A stretch of DNA of 64,000 nt from Bordetella petrii (lineage in GTDB: Bacteria; Pseudomonadota; Gammaproteobacteria; Burkholderiales; Burkholderiaceae_B). Below the pieces are notes generated by a model. The model saw only the letters and a list, made by a program, of their open reading frames with translations. It did no database searches and was not told the DNA's origin. Made by a program: the position numbers and the translations under genes. Of this stretch, positions 34,795 to 43,863 are shown in pieces; position 1 is the stretch's first letter, and each line of letters starts with the position of its first letter. The DNA lies in contig NZ_JAFMZZ010000001.1 of NCBI RefSeq assembly GCF_017356245.1, positions 884,262 to 948,261 on the forward strand, given 5' to 3'.

Positions 34795-35646
34795 TCAGGC
34801 GCCGCGCGCCACCGGGCGGGCCGGGTCGCTGCACCATTCGCTCCAGGACCCGGGATACAGGCGCGAGCCCGCCAATCCGGCGATCTCCATGGCCAGCAGG
34901 TTGTGGCAGGCGGTAATGCCCGAACCGCACTGGTGCACCACCGCGCGCGGATCGCGATCGCCCAGCAGGCTCGCGAATTCGGCGCGCAACTGCCCGGGCG
35001 GCTTGAAGCGGCCGTCGGCCTGCAGGTTTTCGCCATTGGGGCGGTTCAGCGCGCCGGGAATGTGCCCGGCCACCGGGTCCATGGGTTCGACCTCGCCCCG
35101 GTAGCGGTTCGCCGCGCGTGCGTCGAGCACGGTGAAGGCCGGCTGCGCCAGATTGGCCAGCACCGCGTCGGCATCCACGGTTTCGGCCAGCGACGGGCCG
35201 GCCGGCGCCGCCCCGGAGCCCGACTCGGCCGCGACGGCATCGGTGCCGACCGGCAGCCCGGCCGCGACCCAGCCCTGCCAGCCGCCGTCCAGCACCGCCA
35301 CGCGCTCGTGGCCCAGCCAGCGCAACATCCACCACAGATGCGCGGCGAACATGCCGCCGCTGGCATCGTACGCCACCACCAGGGTATCGGGCTGCACGCC
35401 GTGGGCGGCCATCAGCGCCGCCAGGTCGGCGCGCGACGGCAGCGGATGCCGGCCATTGCTGCCGGTGCGCGGCGCGGCCAGCTCGGTTTCGTGGTCCAGG
35501 TAGCGCGCGCCGGGAATATGGCCCTGCTCGTAGGCGCGCCGGCCGGCCGCGTGATCGGCCAGATCGTGGCGCACGTCGAAAATGCGCACGTCGGGCGACT
35601 GCAGGCGACCGGCCAGGTCGGCGGCGGAAATCAGCGTCATGGTCAT
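34795..35646 (-). CDS. sseA: 3-mercaptopyruvate/thiosulfate sulfurtransferase
   Basis: A 283-residue protein with two rhodanese domains. The N-terminal domain (about 1-145) is inactive; the C-terminal one has the active loop CGSGITACHN, whose CGSG-T form fits mercaptopyruvate sulfurtransferase better than thiosulfate sulfurtransferase (CRKG-T). It transfers sulfane sulfur from 3-mercaptopyruvate to thiols or cyanide. ATG at 35646 is preferred because AAGGAG precedes it; another in-frame ATG lies two codons downstream. An EamA transporter gene lies 26 bases upstream on the same strand and may be co-transcribed. Confidence 0.92.
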   Translation of the reverse strand: MTMTLISAADLAGRLQSPDVRIFDVRHDLADHAAGRRAYEQGHIPGARYLDHETELAAPRTGSNGRHPLPSRADLAALMAAHGVQPDTLVVAYDASGGMFAAHLWWMLRWLGHERVAVLDGGWQGWVAAGLPVGTDAVAAESGSGAAPAGPSLAETVDADAVLANLAQPAFTVLDARAANRYRGEVEPMDPVAGHIPGALNRPNGENLQADGRFKPPGQLRAEFASLLGDRDPRAVVHQCGSGITACHNLLAMEIAGLAGSRLYPGSWSEWCSDPARPVARGA

Positions 35647-35672
35647 GCAAGCTCCTTGGAAGCAGGTTCGGG

Positions 35673-36527
35673 TCAGGACTCGGGCGGCATGCGCATGGTG
35701 CGCCATACCGACAGCAGGCCCGCCATGATGATCAGGCCCATGCCTGCCCAGGCCAGGGTGTCGGGCCGGTCGCCCCAGAAACCCATGCCCAGCAGCGCGG
35801 CAAATATGATCGTGGAATACTGCAGCGCGGCCGTCAACAGGGCCGAACCGACTCCGAACGCCCGCGTCATGGCCAATTGCCCGAACAGCCCGGCCACCCC
35901 CACTCCCACCAGCGCGGCATAGCCCAGCAGGTCGGCGTAGCCCCAGCCCTCGACGGCCAGGCCGGCCATGCTGCTCAGGCACACCCCCAGCGAAAAGAAC
36001 AGCACGGTGCGCCATTCGGGCTCGCCGATGCGGCCCAGCTGGCGGATCTGCAGCATGGCCACCGCCGACATGGCGCCGGCGCCCAGGCCGAACAGCGCGG
36101 CCAGCCACTGGTCATGGTTGATGCTGGGGCGCAAGACGGCAATCACGCCGGCAAACCCCAGGGCCACGGCGGCGATGCGCACGGGGTCGCGCTGCGCCCC
36201 GCCCCAGCCCAGCATCCAGCAGGCGATGAACAGCGGCGCCGTGTAATTCAGGCTGGTGGCGGTGGCCAGGGGCAGGTGCGAAATGGCGAAAAAACCCAGC
36301 CACATCGAAGTGACGCCCGCCACATTGCGCCACAGATGCAGCCGCCAACTGGTGGGCACGATCGACTGCCGCCCGGCGCGCGCCCACAGCAGCAGCAGGA
36401 TGACAGACGGAAAACCGCGGAAAAGCACGATCTGGGGCAATGAAGCGCCGTGCTCGGTGGCCAGCTTCACGAACGACCCCATCATGGCGAACATGGCGGA
36501 CGCCACCAACATCCAAAGAGCCTGCAT
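35673..36527 (-). CDS. EamA/DMT-family transporter
   Basis: A predicted 284-residue inner-membrane protein with ten hydrophobic helices in two EamA repeats (about 1-135 and 150-280). Substrates of these permeases are usually amino acids, nucleobases or other small metabolites and cannot be predicted here. The start is uncertain. ATG at 36527 (MQALWMLVASAMFAMMG) matches the usual family start and was chosen, but ATG at 36608 and TTG at 36638 are in frame. It diverges from htpX and precedes sseA on the minus strand. Two more EamA genes lie within 4 kb; they are not close copies. Confidence 0.8.
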   Translation of the reverse strand: MQALWMLVASAMFAMMGSFVKLATEHGASLPQIVLFRGFPSVILLLLWARAGRQSIVPTSWRLHLWRNVAGVTSMWLGFFAISHLPLATATSLNYTAPLFIACWMLGWGGAQRDPVRIAAVALGFAGVIAVLRPSINHDQWLAALFGLGAGAMSAVAMLQIRQLGRIGEPEWRTVLFFSLGVCLSSMAGLAVEGWGYADLLGYAALVGVGVAGLFGQLAMTRAFGVGSALLTAALQYSTIIFAALLGMGFWGDRPDTLAWAGMGLIIMAGLLSVWRTMRMPPES

Positions 36528-36675
36528 GGGGTCCAGATGATGAAAAAAAGAAGGGAAATAGGGGAAAGCGATACTATACTCCGGGTCCGGAAAGCCTATC
36601 GCGGCCATAGGGGAACCGCCCTGCCCCGGCCCGGTCAAAACAGGCGCTCATTGCTCGCAGAGGATCACAACAAGC

Positions 36676-37557
36676 ATGAAACGCATCTTCCTGTTCATCG
36701 TCACCAACCTGGCCGTCATGGTCGTGTTGTCGGCCACGCTGCGCGTCCTGGGCGTCGACCGCTACATCACCGCGCAGGGCATCAATTTCCAGTCGCTGCT
36801 GATCCTGTCGGTGGTCATCGGCTTCACGGGCTCCTTCATCTCGCTGCTGATCAGCAAGCCCATGGCCAAATGGAGCACCGGCGCCCAGGTTATCGACCCC
36901 GCCGCGCCGCGCGGCGCGCGCGAGGCCTGGCTGGTCGAAACCGTGCACCAGCTGGCCGACCGCGCCGGCATCGGCCATCCCGAAGTCGCCATCTACGAAG
37001 GCCCGCCCAATGCATTCGCCACCGGCGCATTCAAGAACGACTCGCTGGTGGCCGTGTCCACCGGGCTGCTCGACAGCATGACCGAAGAAGAAGTCGCCGC
37101 CGTGCTGGGCCATGAAGTCGCGCACATCGCCAACGGCGACATGGTCACGCTTACGCTCATCCAGGGCGTGGTCAACACCTTCGTGGTGTTTCTGGCCCGC
37201 GTGGTGGGGTACTTCATCGACCGCACCGTGTTCCGCAACGAGCGCGGCGTGGGCGCCGGCTATTTCATTACCGTGCTGGTCTGTGAAATCGTCTTCGGCC
37301 TGCTGGCCTCGATCATCGTTGCCTGGTTCTCGCGCCAGCGCGAATACCGCGCCGACGCCGGCTCGGCCCAGCTGATGGGTTCGCGCGAACCCATGATGCG
37401 CGCCCTGGCGCGCCTGGGCGGCCTGGAACCGGGCGAACTGCCCAAGTCGTTCGAGGCCTCGGGCATTGCCGGCAAGGGCGGGCTGGGGGCCATTTTCGCC
37501 TCGCACCCGCCCATCCAGGCCCGCATCGCCGCCCTGCAGCAAATGCGCGTGGCGTAA
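36676..37557 (+). CDS. htpX: protease HtpX
   Basis: HtpX is a zinc metalloprotease of the inner membrane that degrades misfolded membrane proteins. The 293 residues show two N-terminal membrane helices, the zinc motif [13 protein letters not shown] near residue 140, a second helical pair, and [10 protein letters not shown] with the third ligand near residue 222. Length is standard (E. coli 293). A TATACT at 36575-36580 could be a -10 element, but no heat-shock consensus was identified. A strong terminator follows. Confidence 0.96.
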   Translation: MKRIFLFIVTNLAVMVVLSATLRVLGVDRYITAQGINFQSLLILSVVIGFTGSFISLLISKPMAKWSTGAQVIDPAAPRGAREAWLVETVHQLADRAGIGHPEVAIYEGPPNAFATGAFKNDSLVAVSTGLLDSMTEEEVAAVLGHEVAHIANGDMVTLTLIQGVVNTFVVFLARVVGYFIDRTVFRNERGVGAGYFITVLVCEIVFGLLASIIVAWFSRQREYRADAGSAQLMGSREPMMRALARLGGLEPGELPKSFEASGIAGKGGLGAIFASHPPIQARIAALQQMRVA

Positions 37558-37577
37558 GGCCGCCGCGGCGGGCAACG

Positions 37578-37605
37578 GGGCGGCCTTACGGCCGCCCTTG
37601 CTTTT
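37578..37605. terminator. bidirectional terminator between htpX and qor
   Basis: GGGCGGCC (37578-37585) and GGCCGCCC (37590-37597) form an eight-base stem with a TTAC loop, followed by TTGCTTTT on the plus strand. It lies between two convergent genes. Confidence 0.8.
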
Positions 37606-37611
37606 CCCCGG

Positions 37612-38601
37612 TCAGTCCAGCGTCAGCACGGTGGCGCCGGTGGTCTTGCGGGCGGCCAGCGCAGTCTGCGCCTGGCCGGCTTGCTCCAGGCTGTAGCGCT
37701 GGTCGATGCGCACCTTGATCTTCTTCTTCAACACCAGATCGAACATCTCGGCAGCGGCGGCGTTCAGCTTGGCCTGCGTGTTCACGTGCAGCCCCAGCGA
37801 CGGACGCGTCACGTACAGGCAGCCCTTCTGATTCAGCGTGGCCAGGTTCACGCCCGACACCGGCCCCGACGCATTGCCGAAACTGACCATCAGCCCGCGC
37901 GGCTCGATGCAGTCCAGCGAGGTTTCCCAGGTGTCTTTGCCCACGCCGTCGTACACCACCGGCACCTTCTTGCCGCCGGTCAGTTCCAGCACGCGCTCGA
38001 CTACGTTCTCGCGCGAATAATCGATGGTCTGCCAGGCGCCGTTGGCGCGCGCCAGCTCGGCCTTCTCGGGGCTGGAAACGGTGCCGATCAGCTTCACGCC
38101 CAGCGCCTTGGCCCATTGGCAGGCAATCAGCCCCACGCCGCCGGCGGCCGCATGGAACAGAATGGTTTCATTGCCCTGCAGGCGGTATGTCTGGCGAAAC
38201 AGGTACTGCACGGTCAGGCCCTTGAGCATCAGCGCCGCGGCCTCGTCGAAATCCACCCCCTTGGGCAGCTTGACGACCTGGGCGGCCGGCACGTTGCGGG
38301 CCTGGGCGTAGGCGCCGATAGGGCTCTGCCCGTAGGCCACGCGGTCGCCTTTCTTCAGGTGGGCCACGTCGGCCCCCACCGCTTCGACCACGCCGGCGGC
38401 CTCGAAACCCAGGCCGTGCGGCAGCGGGTGGGGATACAGGCCGGTGCGGTAATAGATGTCGATAAAGTTCAGGCCCGCCACATGCTGGCGGATGGTGACC
38501 TCGTTGGGGGCCGGCGGCGGGACTTCGACGTCGACGACTTTCAGGACTTCGGGCCCGCCATGTTGTTCGATACGGACTGCCTTGACGAGATTGCTGGCCA
38601 T
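37612..38601 (-). CDS. qor: NADPH:quinone oxidoreductase (zinc-free MDR family)
   Basis: A 329-residue cytoplasmic enzyme that reduces quinones with NADPH. The catalytic domain has FIDIYYRTGLYPHPLPHGLGFEAAGVV; the nucleotide domain has FHAAAGGVGLIACQWAKALG. The zinc-binding cysteines of alcohol dehydrogenases are missing, as expected for QOR. ATG at 38601 has AAAGGAGG nearby and fixes the start. It is convergent with htpX and shares its terminator. The EamA gene upstream is on the same strand, 73 bases away. Confidence 0.92.
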   Translation of the reverse strand: MASNLVKAVRIEQHGGPEVLKVVDVEVPPPAPNEVTIRQHVAGLNFIDIYYRTGLYPHPLPHGLGFEAAGVVEAVGADVAHLKKGDRVAYGQSPIGAYAQARNVPAAQVVKLPKGVDFDEAAALMLKGLTVQYLFRQTYRLQGNETILFHAAAGGVGLIACQWAKALGVKLIGTVSSPEKAELARANGAWQTIDYSRENVVERVLELTGGKKVPVVYDGVGKDTWETSLDCIEPRGLMVSFGNASGPVSGVNLATLNQKGCLYVTRPSLGLHVNTQAKLNAAAAEMFDLVLKKKIKVRIDQRYSLEQAGQAQTALAARKTTGATVLTLD

Positions 38602-38674
38602 GCCGGCCTCCTTTGCGTGTTGAATTCTCAGACTGCCATGCGGCGCCATGCCGCGCTAAACCCGTGCCCGGGCG

Positions 38675-39628
38675 TCATCCGCCCGCCCCCGCCCGGCTGC
38701 GCCCGCCCATCAGCACGAACACGCCGACCAGCACCAGGGCCGTGCCCGCCAGCTGCCAGGCGGTAATGGGCTCGCCCAGCAGCCATGCCGCCAGGAACAG
38801 CACCGACACCGGCCCCACCATGCCCAGCAGCGACGCGGTAGGTGCGCCCACCAGGGCCACGGCCCACATCAGCATGAACACGGGCACCACGGTATTCAGC
38901 GTGGCGTGAACGAACGAATAGCCATAGACGCCGGCCGGCTGGGCCAGCATCGATGGCGGATGCACCAGGAAGAACTGGACGATGCAGGCCAGGCAGGACA
39001 CCAGCATGGCATAGGCCACCAGGCGGGTCGCGCCCACCCGCTTGACCAGCTCGCCCGAACAGATCAAGTACACAGCATAGCTGAGCGCCGACCCGAAAAT
39101 GAACAAGGCCCCGAGCGCCACGTGGGAACCCGCGCCATGCCTCAGGTCTTGCGCGAACACCAGGATCACGCCCAGGTACGACGCCACCATGGCCACCCAC
39201 TGGCGCGGCGCCACCGGGCGCTTCAGCCACCACGCCGACAGCAGCACCACCAGCGTGGGCGACAGGAACAGGATCAGCCGCTCGAGGCTGGCCGATACAT
39301 AGCGCAGCCCCAGGAAGTCGAGAAAACTGGAAAAGTAATAGCCCAGCAGGCCCAGCAGGCAGACCTGCACGCGCTCGCGCCGGCTCAGCACCGGCAACTC
39401 GCCGCGCGCCGCCCGCCGCGATTCGCGCCAGGCCACCGCCGCGAAGAACGGCATGGCGAACAGCATGCGGAACGCGATCAGGGTGACGGCGTCGATGCCA
39501 TACCGGTAGGTGAGTTTCACCACGATGGCCTTGGCCGCGAACAGCACGGCGCCCAGCGTGGCCAGGAAGAAACCGAGGGCGCGGGAAGAGGCGAAGGTCG
39601 GCGACCAAGACCTGGCTGGGCGATTCAT
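38675..39628 (-). CDS. EamA/DMT-family transporter
   Basis: A 317-residue protein with ten predicted membrane helices and two EamA repeats. The second repeat ends LLGMVGPVSVLFLAAWLLGEPIT, the family pattern. A short polar N-terminus (MNRPARSWSPTFASSRA) precedes the first helix. Substrate unknown. It diverges from another EamA gene at 39693 across 64 bases; the two have little visible similarity beyond the fold, so they are not a recent duplication. Confidence 0.87.
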   Translation of the reverse strand: MNRPARSWSPTFASSRALGFFLATLGAVLFAAKAIVVKLTYRYGIDAVTLIAFRMLFAMPFFAAVAWRESRRAARGELPVLSRRERVQVCLLGLLGYYFSSFLDFLGLRYVSASLERLILFLSPTLVVLLSAWWLKRPVAPRQWVAMVASYLGVILVFAQDLRHGAGSHVALGALFIFGSALSYAVYLICSGELVKRVGATRLVAYAMLVSCLACIVQFFLVHPPSMLAQPAGVYGYSFVHATLNTVVPVFMLMWAVALVGAPTASLLGMVGPVSVLFLAAWLLGEPITAWQLAGTALVLVGVFVLMGGRSRAGAGG

Positions 39629-39692
39629 GCGATGATTTTATATTTTCCGGCGCCGCCGCGGTGCCGGCCGCCACCGCCAGCCGCCTTTTCGC

Positions 39693-40550
39693 ATGACTCG
39701 CCAACGCGCCCTCGTCTATATCCATTTTGCCGCCGTGCTGTTCGGCCTGACCGGCGTGTTCGGCGAACTGATCCAGGCCGGCGCCACGGTCATCACCCTG
39801 GGGCGGGCCGCCTTCGCCGTGCTGGCGCTGGCGGGGTTCGCGCGGGCCCAGCGCCGGCCATTGTTCAGCACCCTGTCGCCCGCGCAATTGTTCATCCTGA
39901 TCGTGGCCGGCTGCCTGCTGGCCGCGCACTGGGTCACCTTTTTCATCTCGGTCAAGACCGGCGGCATCGCCATTGCGACGCTGGGTTTCGCCAGTTTTCC
40001 CGCCTTTATCACCCTGCTAGAGGGCGTGCTGTTCCGCGAACGCGTGCGGCTGGCCGAATGGTCGCTGCTGGGCCTGGTCACGGCCGGCCTGGTGCTGGTG
40101 ACCCCGTCGTTCGATTTCGCCGACCAGGGCACCATCGGCCTGGCGTGGGGCATTCTGTCGGGCCTGTCGTTCGCCCTGCTGGCCCTGACCAACCGTCGTT
40201 CCGCCGCAGGCCTGGATCCGATGCAGGTCGCCTGCTGGCAGAACATCGTGGTGGTGCTGGCCATGCTGCCCTTCGCCACCAGCCAGCTGCCGGCGCTGGC
40301 CGCGCTCGACTGGCTCTGGCTGGGGCTGCTGGGCATATTCTGCACAGGCCTGTCGCACTACTTGTTCGTCTCCAGCCTGACCCGGCTCAACGCGCGCAGC
40401 GCGGGGCTGGTCATCGCGCTGGAACCGGTCTATGCCATCGCGTTCGCCTGGCTGCTGTTCGCCCAGCAGCCCACGCTGCGCATGGCGGCCGGCGCCGCCC
40501 TGATCGTGGCCGCCATCGTCTGGTCGGGCTTGCGCAAGGCCCCGCACTAG
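39693..40550 (+). CDS. EamA/DMT-family transporter
   Basis: A 285-residue inner-membrane protein with ten predicted helices. Repeats carry AAHWVTFFISVKTGGIAIATLGFASFP-like and EPVYAIAFAWLLFAQQPTLRMAAGAALI-like segments. It looks closer to the RhaT/YdcZ-type exporters than the other EamA genes in this window. The substrate is unknown. Upstream it shares a short gap with a divergent EamA gene; 61 bases downstream starts the marR gene with its own promoter. Confidence 0.87.
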   Translation: MTRQRALVYIHFAAVLFGLTGVFGELIQAGATVITLGRAAFAVLALAGFARAQRRPLFSTLSPAQLFILIVAGCLLAAHWVTFFISVKTGGIAIATLGFASFPAFITLLEGVLFRERVRLAEWSLLGLVTAGLVLVTPSFDFADQGTIGLAWGILSGLSFALLALTNRRSAAGLDPMQVACWQNIVVVLAMLPFATSQLPALAALDWLWLGLLGIFCTGLSHYLFVSSLTRLNARSAGLVIALEPVYAIAFAWLLFAQQPTLRMAAGAALIVAAIVWSGLRKAPH

Positions 40551-40576
40551 CTCGCCTGCGGCAGCGCAAGTGCGCC

Positions 40577-40604
40577 TTGACAATATCTGACTAGGCAATA
40601 AAAT
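40577..40604 (+). promoter_or_regulatory. marR promoter with embedded operator
   Basis: TTGACA (40577-40582), a 16-base spacer and TAAAAT (40599-40604) form one of the best sigma70 matches in the window. TGACTAGGCA (40588-40597), one base from the palindrome TGCCTAGGCA found ahead of the efflux operon, lies in the spacer, where a repressor would block polymerase. The ATG is only seven bases after the -10. Confidence 0.65.
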
Positions 40605-40611
40605 ACGCGGC

Positions 40612-41112
40612 ATGAGCTCTACCCGCCCGCCCGCTTCGTCCGACACCCCGGTGCATTACCGGGGCACTGCGCGCTGCACCGACGACAACATCGGCTTCAT
40701 GGTCAAGCTGGTGTACAACTCGCTCAACCGCATGCTCGATCTCGAAATGGCGCCGCTGGGCCTCACGGCCATGCAGTGGCGGCCCATCGCCATGGTGGCG
40801 CGCGGCAGCGCTGACACGCCGGCCGAAATGGCGCGCCTGCACGGCGTCGATACCGGCGCCATGACCCGCACCCTCGACCGCCTCGAGGCCAAGGGCCTGC
40901 TGCGCCGCGCCCGCAGCCATGAAGACCGCCGGGTGGTCAAGATCGAACTCACCGAGCTGGGGCAGGAAAAGGCCAAGGCCATTCCCGCCAACATCGCCCG
41001 GGTACTCAACCACCACCTGCGCGGGTTTTCCACCGACGAAGTCGCCCAGCTGCAGCACCTGCTGGGTCGCATGCTGGCCAACGGCACGCCCGCGGGCACC
41101 CCGGAACCCTGA
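40612..41112 (+). CDS. MarR-family transcriptional regulator
   Basis: A 166-residue winged-helix regulator. After a 25-residue polar leader it has the MarR core: AMQWRPIAMVARGSADTPAEMARLHGVDTGAMTRTLDRLEAKGL-type recognition region and the wing RSHEDRRVVKIELTELG (a conserved DxR motif). It is encoded directly upstream of an outer-membrane factor/EmrA/EmrB operon on the same strand and most likely represses it and itself. If the promoter at 40577-40604 is used, the mRNA would start at or next to this ATG, so translation may be leaderless; a later internal start is not obvious. Confidence 0.9.
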   Translation: MSSTRPPASSDTPVHYRGTARCTDDNIGFMVKLVYNSLNRMLDLEMAPLGLTAMQWRPIAMVARGSADTPAEMARLHGVDTGAMTRTLDRLEAKGLLRRARSHEDRRVVKIELTELGQEKAKAIPANIARVLNHHLRGFSTDEVAQLQHLLGRMLANGTPAGTPEP

Positions 41113-41182
41113 CCGGCGCCCTCCCGCCGGGCCGACCACCAACCGAAAGATCATGCTGCGCCCCTCATTGCCCCACACTAAC

Positions 41183-41192
41183 TGCCTAGGCA
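41183..41192. promoter_or_regulatory. candidate MarR operator (TGCCTAGGCA)
   Basis: A perfect ten-base palindrome 39 bases upstream of the efflux operon start. Its near copy lies in the marR promoter. Shared sites support a single repressor for regulator and pump. Confidence 0.55.
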
Positions 41193-41230
41193 AATACGGT
41201 TTGATCAACAATTTTCAGCAAAACGTCAGG

Positions 41231-42652
41231 ATGAAATCCCTAGTTCCCATGGTTCTGCTGCTGGCCCTGGGCGGCTGCGCCTGGATGGCCCCCACCAGCG
41301 AGCCCGTGGCCCAGCTCGACGCGGCCCGGCTCGGGCTGCAGGGCACGTCTGTCACCTGGCCCGACACCCAGTGGTGGCGCCGCTACGGCGACGCCCAGCT
41401 CGACACGCTGGTGGGCGAGGCCCTGGCCAACAACCCGTCAATGACGGCGGCCCAGGCCCGCCTGGCCCAGGCCAACGCCGCCGTGCGCGGCGCCCGCGCG
41501 CCGCTGTTTCCGCAGGTGGACGCCAATTACAGCCTGACCCGCCAGCACCTGCCCGAGAACTACATCTACCAGCCGCCGCTGGCCGGCGGCGTCAGTTCCG
41601 ACAACCGCCTGGCGCTCGACTTCAGCTACGAGCTGGACTTCTGGGGCAAGAACCGTTCCCTGCTCGACGCTGCCGTTTCGCAACAGGCCGCGGCCCAGGC
41701 CGATGCCCAGGCGGCGCGCAACCTGCTGGCGCGCGCCGTGGTGCGCAGCTACCTGAACCTGCAGAACGCCTTTGCCCAGCACGAAGTGCTGCAGCGCATC
41801 CTGGCCCAGCGCGCGGATGTCCTCAAGCTGACGCAGGACCGCCGGAACGCCGGGCTGGACACGCTGGTCGAGGTCAAGCAGGCTGAATCGTCATTGGCAA
41901 CCGCCAAGGTCGAACTGACCCAGGTCGACACCACCATCGCGCAGCTGCGCAACCAGGCCGCGGCGCTGGCGGGCGCCGGGCCAGCGCGCGGCCAGCAGCT
42001 GCGGCCCGTGACGCTGGCCGCGCCGGCCGGCGTGGTGCCCGACAGCGTGCCGCTGGATCTGCTGGGCCATCGCGCCGACATCACGGCGGCCCGCTGGCGC
42101 GCCGAGGCGGCCCGCCACAACGTCGACGCGGCGCGCGCCGAGTTCTACCCCAACATCAACCTGGTGGCATTCGCCGGCTTCCAGGCCATCGGCACCGGCA
42201 ACCTGCTCGAGGCCGGCAGCCGCACCCTGGGCATCGGTCCCGCCATCACCCTGCCCATCTTCCATGGCGGCGCGCTCAACGCCAACCTCGCCGGCCGGCG
42301 CGCCGATGCCGACCTGGCGGTGTCCGACTACAACCAGAACGTGCTCGACGCGGTGCATCAGGTGGCCGACGCGCTGGATGCGCTGCGCCTGCTCGGCCGC
42401 GAGACCACCCAGCAGCGCCAGGCCCGCACGGCGATCGACGCCGCCTATGACCTGGCCGTGCAGCGGTATCGCGCCGGCATGGGCAACTACCTGACCGTGC
42501 TGGTGGCCCAGACCGGCGTGCTGGCCCAGGCCCGCCTGGACACCGACCTGCGCTTCCGCGCCTACCAGCTCGATGCCGACCTCGCCTATGCGCTGGGCGG
42601 CGGCTACACGCCGCCCGCCGCCGATGGCCAGGCCTCGTCTTCTTCTCATTGA
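41231..42652 (+). CDS. outer-membrane efflux lipoprotein (NodT/OprM type)
   Basis: A 473-residue outer-membrane factor. The signal sequence ends in the lipobox LGGC (Cys16), so it is lipid-anchored. Two OEP repeats follow (about 50-245 and 260-460), with SYELDFWGKNRSLLDAA and long coiled-coil stretches that form the periplasmic barrel. It forms the exit duct for the pump encoded next. ATG at 41231 was chosen because it starts the signal peptide; the frame is open much further upstream only by chance. Confidence 0.92.
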   Translation: MKSLVPMVLLLALGGCAWMAPTSEPVAQLDAARLGLQGTSVTWPDTQWWRRYGDAQLDTLVGEALANNPSMTAAQARLAQANAAVRGARAPLFPQVDANYSLTRQHLPENYIYQPPLAGGVSSDNRLALDFSYELDFWGKNRSLLDAAVSQQAAAQADAQAARNLLARAVVRSYLNLQNAFAQHEVLQRILAQRADVLKLTQDRRNAGLDTLVEVKQAESSLATAKVELTQVDTTIAQLRNQAAALAGAGPARGQQLRPVTLAAPAGVVPDSVPLDLLGHRADITAARWRAEAARHNVDAARAEFYPNINLVAFAGFQAIGTGNLLEAGSRTLGIGPAITLPIFHGGALNANLAGRRADADLAVSDYNQNVLDAVHQVADALDALRLLGRETTQQRQARTAIDAAYDLAVQRYRAGMGNYLTVLVAQTGVLAQARLDTDLRFRAYQLDADLAYALGGGYTPPAADGQASSSSH

Positions 42653-42672
42653 CCGACCCGGATCCCGAAGTC

Positions 42673-43863
42673 ATGACCGCAACTCCCGTAGCCAACCCCG
42701 CCCGCAAACGCCTGCTGCTGATCGCCGCCGGCGTGTTCATTCTGCTGGCGATCCTGTACGCCATCTGGTGGGCATTGTTCGGTTCCCGCGTGGAAAGCAC
42801 GGACGACGCCTACGTGCACGGCAACCTGGTGCAGATCACGCCGCAAGTGCCCGGCACCGTCATCGCCATCGAGGCCGGCGATACCGAGCACGTGCGCGCC
42901 GGCCAGCCGCTGGTGCGGCTGGACCCGTCCGACGCCGACGTGGCGCTGCAGCAGGCCGAAGCCCAGCTGGCGCAAACCGTGCGCCAGGTGCGCACGCTGT
43001 ATGCGCAGAACGATTCCCTGGCGGCCGACGTCAATGTCCGGCAGGCCGATATCGAACGCGCCCAGGCCGATCTGAGCCGCGCCCAGGCCGACTTGAAGCG
43101 CCGCCAGGCGCTGGCCAAGTCCGGCGGCGTCAGCGGCGAAGAATTGCTGCACGCCCAGACCGCCCTGAAATCCGCCCAGTCGGGGCTGGCCCAGGCCAAG
43201 GCAGCGCTGGCCGCTGCGCAGGCCCGGCTGGCCACCAACCAGGCCCTGACCGACAACACCACGGTGGCCGACCATCCCGACGTGCGGCAGGCCGCGGCCA
43301 GGCTGCGCGATGCATGGCTGGGCCGCTCGCGCACGGTGCTGCCCGCGCCGGTGGACGGCCTGATCGCGCGCCGCAGTGTGCAAGTCGGCCAGCGCGTGGC
43401 GCCGGGCGCAGCGCTCATGAACGTGGTGCCGCTGGACCAGGTGTGGGTCGAGGCCAACTTCAAGGAAGGCCAGCTGCGCCGCATGCATCCCGGGCAATCC
43501 GCCACCCTGGTCGCCGACATGTACGGCAGCTCGGTCACGTACCACGGTACGGTGGTGGGTCTGGACGCCGGCACGGGCAGCGCCTTCGCGCTGCTGCCGG
43601 CGCAGAATGCCACCGGCAACTGGATCAAGGTCGTGCAACGCGTGCCGGTGCGCATCGAGCTCGATCCCGAAGAGCTGAAGACGCATCCGCTGCGGGTCGG
43701 CCTGTCGATGGACGTCGAAGTCGACGTCAGCCAGGGCGGCGACGAGCTCGCCCCGCTGCCGCAGCGCCATGAGCCGGCCTGGTCCACCAAGGCCTTCGCC
43801 GATCCGCAGGCCGAGGCCGACGCCCTGATCGCCAAAATCATCAAGGCCAACCTGGCATCATGA
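42673..43863 (+). CDS. emrA: EmrA-type membrane fusion protein
   Basis: A 396-residue periplasmic adaptor anchored by one N-terminal helix (residues about 15-37). HlyD/EmrA hallmarks are ESTDDAYVHGNLVQITPQVPGTV near 45, a long coiled-coil hairpin (about 100-210), and the barrel segment LDQVWVEANFKEGQL. It joins the EmrB pump to the outer-membrane factor. ATG at 42673 is preferred; a TTG further upstream overlaps the preceding gene. Its stop overlaps emrB by four bases. Confidence 0.92.
   Translation: MTATPVANPARKRLLLIAAGVFILLAILYAIWWALFGSRVESTDDAYVHGNLVQITPQVPGTVIAIEAGDTEHVRAGQPLVRLDPSDADVALQQAEAQLAQTVRQVRTLYAQNDSLAADVNVRQADIERAQADLSRAQADLKRRQALAKSGGVSGEELLHAQTALKSAQSGLAQAKAALAAAQARLATNQALTDNTTVADHPDVRQAAARLRDAWLGRSRTVLPAPVDGLIARRSVQVGQRVAPGAALMNVVPLDQVWVEANFKEGQLRRMHPGQSATLVADMYGSSVTYHGTVVGLDAGTGSAFALLPAQNATGNWIKVVQRVPVRIELDPEELKTHPLRVGLSMDVEVDVSQGGDELAPLPQRHEPAWSTKAFADPQAEADALIAKIIKANLAS

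Noticed and set aside
36528..36675. A sigma32 heat-shock promoter for htpX
   Set aside because: Only a TATACT-like hexamer was seen; no CTTGAA/CCCCAT-type pair with the right spacing was found.
35673..40550. Recent tandem duplication of EamA transporter genes
   Set aside because: The three proteins share the fold but little sequence, so they are old paralogues at most.
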